This document shows, piece after piece, positions 18,125 to 22,562 of a stretch of 22,562 nt of DNA. Each line of letters starts with the position of its first letter. Within the stretch, counting starts at the first letter, position 1. A program made the position numbers and the translations under genes. The DNA is from Entrophospora sp. SA101 (lineage: Eukaryota; Glomeromycota; Glomeromycetes; Entrophosporales; Entrophosporaceae), in contig CAUDNR010003768.1 in NCBI GenBank assembly GCA_958430865.1, positions 44,570-67,131 of the forward strand, in the 5' to 3' direction. Below the pieces are notes generated by a model. That model saw only the letters and a list, made by a program, of their open reading frames with translations. It was not told the origin of the DNA and did no database searches.

Positions 18125-19845
18125 TTTGCGAAAAACAAAGAATTAACAAAATCACTGATCGATCTGAAGATTATGTCACACTTACTAATAATGATGTCAT
18201 ATCGCGCATTTAGACATGGCCACCACCAATGTAATAAGTAAACCTCCGTCAAAGATGATCCTTGGCTCAAGTTTTGGGCTAATCTTGTCGGTTGATCGCA
18301 AAAAAATACATAATGATTCAGTGTTGTCAATTAATCTACCACTTTACTTTAGTTCTTGCTTACTGCCTCTTTCTTGTACCTAAAAAGTTTCAGTAAATCT
18401 GTAAGCACACTTGATGGTATCAGATAACTGTAAATAAATTCTTTTTATTTACTTGTAACCAATCTATTTGGCCGATTGCAAACTCGCTTTGGTTTATTTA
18501 CAAGCAACTTAAGCAGTTCGTTTAACAATAACGCCGCCAATATTTCCAGTTAACCTTTGGACAATACTTTACTAAAGCGAATAACGTTACTAATCGTTGT
18601 TGTTAACCAACGTTTAGTTCTAACAAATAAACGCGACCTTTTACCAAAGCGCTTCGCTTTAAAGTTCATTTACGATTTTAAGGATAATTTTTACAGAGTT
18701 TTATTTTATTAGAATTTCAATTATCAAACGAGAACCCGAAAAAGTTAATACCTTTTATGGTTATTGTGTTTATATATAGAGAAAATCAAAGTTAAAGTGG
18801 AAAGCAGGCAGTAGTTTTTTTGGAAGTATATAGAAAGGGGTGCAAAAAATAAATCATCATTCCTTTGAAAGTTTAAATAAAACACGAGAAAATTATCTTG
18901 ATCTTGAAAAGTTTTGTTAAAAAATGTCTTCCTTAATTTTTCTTGCCATTCATTTTTTGATTTTTCGTGTACTAACAACCTCCTTATTACTATGTACTGG
19001 TTTCTTTAGTCAAAAACTTCTTTTGCTAATTTTCAAAGTAAAATTTCCTATGGGCAGGCATTCCTTCTTGTTATTTTGTTTCATTATTTTCATCGTTTCT
19101 TGTTTATTTCAAACTTAGTTCTTTCAATCCTCTTTGTAAGAGTTAATTCTTCTTTGTTTTTCTCTTGTCTGACTCTCTTTCTCTCGGTAACAAATAAACT
19201 TTGGCCGATGCCCTTTTGAATCCATTTTAATTCCTACGTTGGATCTTCTTCAATATTTTTTTAATCTTTCCTTTCTTTGGGCTCCAAGTTTTGTTTAATT
19301 GTCGTCTTCTCTTTCCCACATTGTCTATCGAAAATAACCGTGTAGTCTGTAATTGGCGATTTTGGTAGGTTTCTATGATGTTTCCATGATCCTGAAAACA
19401 TTTTCTGTTTTTAATGATTTTTCAATTATCAAAATCATTTCTTCATATCATCATACATTTACTCATCATTACCCGCTACATCTTTCTTTTTATCAATTTC
19501 ATCAATACTAAATTCTTTCTCAAATAAATTCTTATGAATTTCGGTTAAAGATTAATTAATGAATAATCATAATGATCTAAATAATAAAGTGTTAAAGTAA
19601 GTTAAAATTAATTACAATACAATAAATAGACAAATAAATTCTTTTTTTTTTTGGCTCCGTACATCATGAATTTCACAATGTATCATTTTTATTTCAAGGG
19701 AAAATTGGAATTTATGATTTGCTTTAATGGGCATTAATAGTAGATTTTACTATTATCACATAAGAAACGCATTGTGTAGATCTTGACTTTTCATATAAAA
19801 TTTCTCTGTCATTATTATTTATTAGCATTGAATTTCAATTATTAT
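18125..19845. other. Intergenic region between prefoldin and QCR2
   Basis: This holds the prefoldin promoter and the QCR2 3' flank. It contains a foldback (18485-18651) and a pyrimidine-rich zone (18920-19330). On the minus strand the latter has interrupted, Lys/Glu-rich frames (ITERKRVRQEKNKEEL-like at about 19110-19200; EKSKNEWQEKLRKTFF near 18920-18970), which may be remains of an unknown coding sequence. No intact gene is supported. Confidence 0.5.
18485..18651. repeat. 167 bp imperfect foldback ending in CGCTTTGG/CCAAAGCG
   Basis: CGCTTTGG (18485-18492) is the exact complement of CCAAAGCG (18644-18651). Inside, TTAACAATAACG (18522-18533) faces CGTTGTTGTTAA (18595-18606) with one mismatch, and TTTATTTAC faces AACAAATAAA. 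The nested arms suggest a degenerate MITE. A small hairpin, AAAGCG CTT CGCTTT, overlaps the right edge (18646-18660). Confidence 0.55.
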
Positions 19846-21595
19846 TTAATTAAGAGATAAAGCATCGGCATATGGTAAAGCAATTATGTCTCCAAGTGCC
19901 ACAGTAGTAGGTTTACTTGACAAAATTTCATTAGCAATCTATATTAACATATTTTCAATAGAAAAAAAAGAATTAGTTAATTATCAAAAAAACCATCAAT
20001 GATTTAATTAAAGATTTGGATTTCCAAATATACTTTAGTAACATCAGATGATTTGATATGATCATATCCTGACACTGCTTCGGAAGCAGAAGTGATTTTT
20101 GCAGAAGACAAAATCTAGTAAGATAAAAACATAATATTAGTGGTGGTGGTGGTGGTGACAATAACAAAACACAAACAACAACAACAATACCTGATTGCCC
20201 AAGGTTTCAGTTTTAGAATAACGTGCATCATAAGAAGCTGCAGTGTTATATTTTGCTTTTGCAATTGCTCGTTTGAATTCCTCTATATCAACACCTTTTG
20301 CAACATGTTGTAATTGTTCGACTGTAGCATCAACAGCTGAACGTATCGATGTTGGTTTACCTGAGAAATATACACCAAAAATACCTGCGTCTGAATAACC
20401 AGTATTGAAAGCACTGATTTTGGTATCAACAAATTTATTTGCTGTTTGAGCAAGTTTAGTAACACCTTCACCCCACTTTGTATATTTATCTCCATCTAGT
20501 AGCGATCTAAGAATCTGAAGAGTATAAAAATCAGATGTTCCCCCTGGTGCTCCCTCGAATGCAAGCACAAAATGGCTTGTATCATTTCCACTAGACAATC
20601 TAACCTCGCCTCCAAAATATTTGGAATTGATTGGTGTGGCTGGTAATGTATGATTTATATCTTTAAAAAGATTTTCTGTTAAAGTTTCCAACTCATTATG
20701 ATCAACACCAGTACCAATAATAGTGATATTCGGAGCTGTATAGACTTTGTTGGCATAAGCTATGACATCTTCGCTACTTTTAATCTTTGTGGTAGAATTT
20801 GCAAAAAGTGAATTGCCAAGTCCATTACGAAATGCTACTTCATGTGTTGTTTCTAAAGTCAAAATTTCTGGGGTTGATTCGGCTGTACTTCTTTCAAAAG
20901 CAACACTTTGTTTCACTTCTTTAAATTCATGTGGTTCATATTTTGCATTGAACACAACATCAGATAATACACCTAAAAAATAGTCTCTATAATAACAAAA
21001 TGAGAAAGATGATGATAATAATAATAATAAATAAAATTTAAGACATACAGATTATTTGGTAAAAATTCAGCAGTAAGAATTAAATTTTCTCTTGTTAAAT
21101 TGGCTGTTAATACACCGCCAAGTAGTTCTGTTTCACGTGTTGTGCGAAAAGCAGTTTTATTTGTGGTGTTCTATATCATTTGAATAAATTCAATGATTAA
21201 TAGATATTTGTATATACAATTTCAATTATTCATTCACTCTAACCTTAAAAGCAAAATTCTTCAAAAAATGTGCAGCTCCAATATTATTAATAGTCTCATA
21301 ACGAGGACCAGCCTTTGCAACTAACGAAATAGAAGAAGCTGGTGCACCATCTTTATTGAAATACGTACGTACATACATAAATACATGCACATATATATGG
21401 TTTAATATATCATATATACAATGTGCATTATTATATGTTGTCTTCTTCACCTTGAATAGAAACTGTCGTTATTCCATTTTTTGACTTTGAAACTGAAATT
21501 GGAGAAGCTGCAACACTAGCATATTTACGATTTATTAACAAGCTGTTAATAGGAGAATAAAGTTTATTACTTGACAATTTACAAGCACGGAACAT
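19846..21595 (-). CDS. QCR2: Cytochrome b-c1 complex core subunit 2, mitochondrial; six exons, 447 aa
   Basis: Exons: 21595-21451, 21350-21244, 21170-21049, 20986-20191, 20114-20034, 19938-19846. They join in frame to 447 residues. It is a non-catalytic core protein of respiratory complex III, on the matrix side of the inner membrane. The first 48 residues have no Asp or Glu and several Arg/Lys (MFRACKLSSNKLYSP...), a mitochondrial targeting signal. Then comes the M16-peptidase fold: LVAKAGPRYET (59-69), GAAHFLKNFAFK (73-84), LGGVLTANLTRENLI, and the second M16 half with LAFEGAPGGTSDFY. The zinc motif HxxEH is degenerate (H76-F-L-K79-N80), which marks it as a core subunit and not the active processing peptidase. 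Donors include GTGAAG, GTTAGA, GTATGT, GTATTG and GTATAT; acceptors end in AAAG or TAG. Core 1 is the main alternative and fits less well. Confidence 0.92.
20115..20190 (-). other. QCR2: QCR2 intron 4 with a CAC/GTG trinucleotide run
   Basis: CAG|GTATTG ... TTACTAG|ATT. The intron contains (CAC)6 on the gene strand (20140-20157), plus a GTTGTTGTTGTT run next to the donor. If translated it would appear as a His tract, but it is spliced out. Confidence 0.85.
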
Positions 21596-21610
21596 TATTT
21601 TAAAAAGTGA

Positions 21611-21818
21611 ATTTTTTTGTTACACGAATTCTGAAATCACACTAATTCAGTAATTAGTCAATGAGTATGTAAAATCCTTTAAGTTTAGGCTACTTTTAAA
21701 GCTCTATGAATTAAAAGGATAGTTAGTTAACTTACCTTCAGACTTAAAAACTTGTACTCTTTTTTTATGTTGTAAAATAAAAATATTCTATGAAAAAAAT
21801 TTTTGTTACACGAATTTC
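21611..21818. repeat. GTTACACGAATT direct repeat around the QCR2 leader
   Basis: TTTTTTGTTACACGAATT occurs at about 21613-21630 and TTTTTGTTACACGAATTTC at about 21800-21818, 187 bp apart. One copy lies just inside and the other just outside the probable leader intron and its 5' exon. Confidence 0.75.
21631..21735 (-). other. QCR2: Probable 5' UTR intron of QCR2
   Basis: TGAAG|GTAAGTTAAC (donor at 21735) and GTGTGATTTCAG|AATTCG (acceptor at 21631) enclose 105 bp with a CTAAT/CTGAAT branch-point-like sequence about 20-30 nt before the acceptor. The acceptor lies 35 bp upstream of the ATG. Splice signals match or exceed those of the coding introns. No transcript evidence is available here. Confidence 0.5.
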
Positions 21819-22387
21819 AATCTTTTCTAAATTGTTACAAAGTATGTTGCACTGATTTGGTTGAGTTGTATATACAGTATATATTCTTTCGTTAAAATAA
21901 TATATATTAATAATATTAATATTGTTTGTTTAGCACTTCTTTGAGAGCGTTTTGTTCAATTTATTTTTAAAGAAAATTTCATGTAAAACTTCAAAGTTCA
22001 AGTAAAGATTTTTTACTAACGATATTAAAAGCATCATAGCCATAATAAATAAAATCACAAAAATGCTTGCCTTCGCAAGTGAATTGTGATCGGACCATCC
22101 TTTAGCTTTTTACTTCTATATTACTGACCCATAAAAATCAGCTCCACAAAGGATTAAGAAATGAATGAATCGCATCACCCAAATATTCAATCATCCCTTA
22201 AAGAAAGAAAGACCGTTCAGCAATGGAATCGATTTTGAAAAAGACCTGAACGTCGTTTGCTTCAAAACTTTTGAAACGTTTTTACTGTGTGAGGGTTGGT
22301 GAGTGGTTTGATGTGGATTTGTTTTAATCCGAACTTTCCGTGCTTTCCGTATAGGACAAAGGGTTCCATCATCTTGTTATCCAAGTG
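21819..22387. other. Upstream DNA of QCR2, no gene seen
   Basis: Contains the presumed QCR2 promoter. All frames are closed, and no clear TATA box could be assigned with confidence. Confidence 0.5.
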
Positions 22388-22460
22388 GTAGCGGAAAAGT
22401 TTAGTGGTTAAGCCTCCCTCTTATTGGGCCTCTGTGGTCCCCTTTTCGATCGCAAGCTAC
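22388..22460 (+). tRNA. tRNA-like 73 nt segment: tRNA pseudogene or SINE head
   Basis: GTAGC (22388-22392) pairs with GCTAC (22456-22460), giving a 73 nt span. AGTTTAGTGGTTAAG is a good match to the pol III A box/D-arm. TTTTCGATCGC sits where the B box (GGTTCGANNCC) belongs but is degraded. The remaining acceptor pairs and TPsiC stem are poor. A working tRNA is therefore unlikely; a decayed tRNA or a tRNA-derived SINE fits better. No anticodon is assigned. Confidence 0.35.
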
Positions 22461-22562
22461 TTAAAAATCATTTCCAAAATAAAAAATGAATAATACTAAA
22501 TCTGATATGTTGAGCTTTAGATGTCAGATTTAACATTCCTATCTTGTTGATCCCTAACTTCC

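Noticed and set aside
18115..18330. 71-codon minus-strand frame overlapping the prefoldin start
   Set aside because: It is in a different frame from the prefoldin exon, has no family resemblance, and most likely lies in the 5' leader or promoter.
18924..19118. Hydrophobic 64-codon plus-strand frame that looks like a membrane protein
   Set aside because: It lies in a T-rich tract where any frame reads Phe/Leu/Ile. There is no promoter, and the minus strand has equally plausible Lys/Glu-rich remnants.
20137..20190. Apparent His6 tail at the end of a long minus-strand frame
   Set aside because: It is the CAC repeat of QCR2 intron 4. The CAG|GTATTG donor and TTACTAG acceptor restore the conserved protein without it.
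20762..20983. 73-codon plus-strand frame
   Set aside because: It is antisense to QCR2 exon 4.

Overview
This is an AT-rich eukaryotic window with short GT-AG introns (66-105 bp), a secreted lipid-binding-type protein of a fungal kind, and dense layers of decayed transposons. Intron size, base composition and repeat content suggest an early-diverging filamentous fungus. An arbuscular mycorrhizal (Glomeromycotina, Rhizophagus-like) genome is my best guess. That is an inference from pattern, not from any search.

Three genes look intact. (1) At 15219-15707 (+) is a single-exon secreted protein of 162 aa. It resembles the ML/NPC2-like phosphatidylglycerol/phosphatidylinositol transfer proteins and has a TATA box, a 5' leader made of four ~20 bp repeats, and tandemly duplicated upstream DNA carrying CCAAT-type motifs. 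(2) At 18124-17130 (-) is prefoldin subunit 3 (PAC10/VBP1 family), six exons and 200 aa, with one intron that appears to use a GC donor. (3) At 21595-19846 (-) is the mitochondrial cytochrome bc1 complex core protein 2 (QCR2), six coding exons and 447 aa, with a likely additional 5' UTR intron. The two minus-strand genes are housekeeping genes (cytosolic chaperone, respiratory chain). Nothing in the sequence ties them functionally to the secreted protein.

The left two thirds (1 to ~14.3 kb) is repeat-rich and gene-poor. It holds a pogo/Tigger-like transposon end at the left edge, decayed coding pieces at 1.2-3.4 kb, a BED-finger hAT-type relic at 4.7-5.6 kb, and several local tandem duplications (6.66-7.21, 7.30-7.66 and 7.8-8.25 kb). 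It also holds a hairpin-flanked pentanucleotide microsatellite (8.85-8.93 kb), an 841 bp hAT-type MITE with a perfect 8 bp target duplication (11.26-12.10 kb), a hAT transposase C-terminal fragment (12.3-12.66 kb), a frameshifted tyrosine-recombinase-like relic (13.3-13.65 kb), and a 495 bp MITE with 29 bp inverted ends (13.83-14.32 kb).

A ~240 bp block containing a conserved peptide occurs twice in direct orientation (10.25 and 15.90 kb), on either side of the MITEs and the secreted-protein gene. The right end carries a tRNA-like 73 nt segment that may be a tRNA pseudogene or a SINE head. I did not find a convincing new multi-gene system. The most notable items are the repeat architectures, the GC-AG intron, and the repeat-built promoter and leader of the secreted-protein gene.
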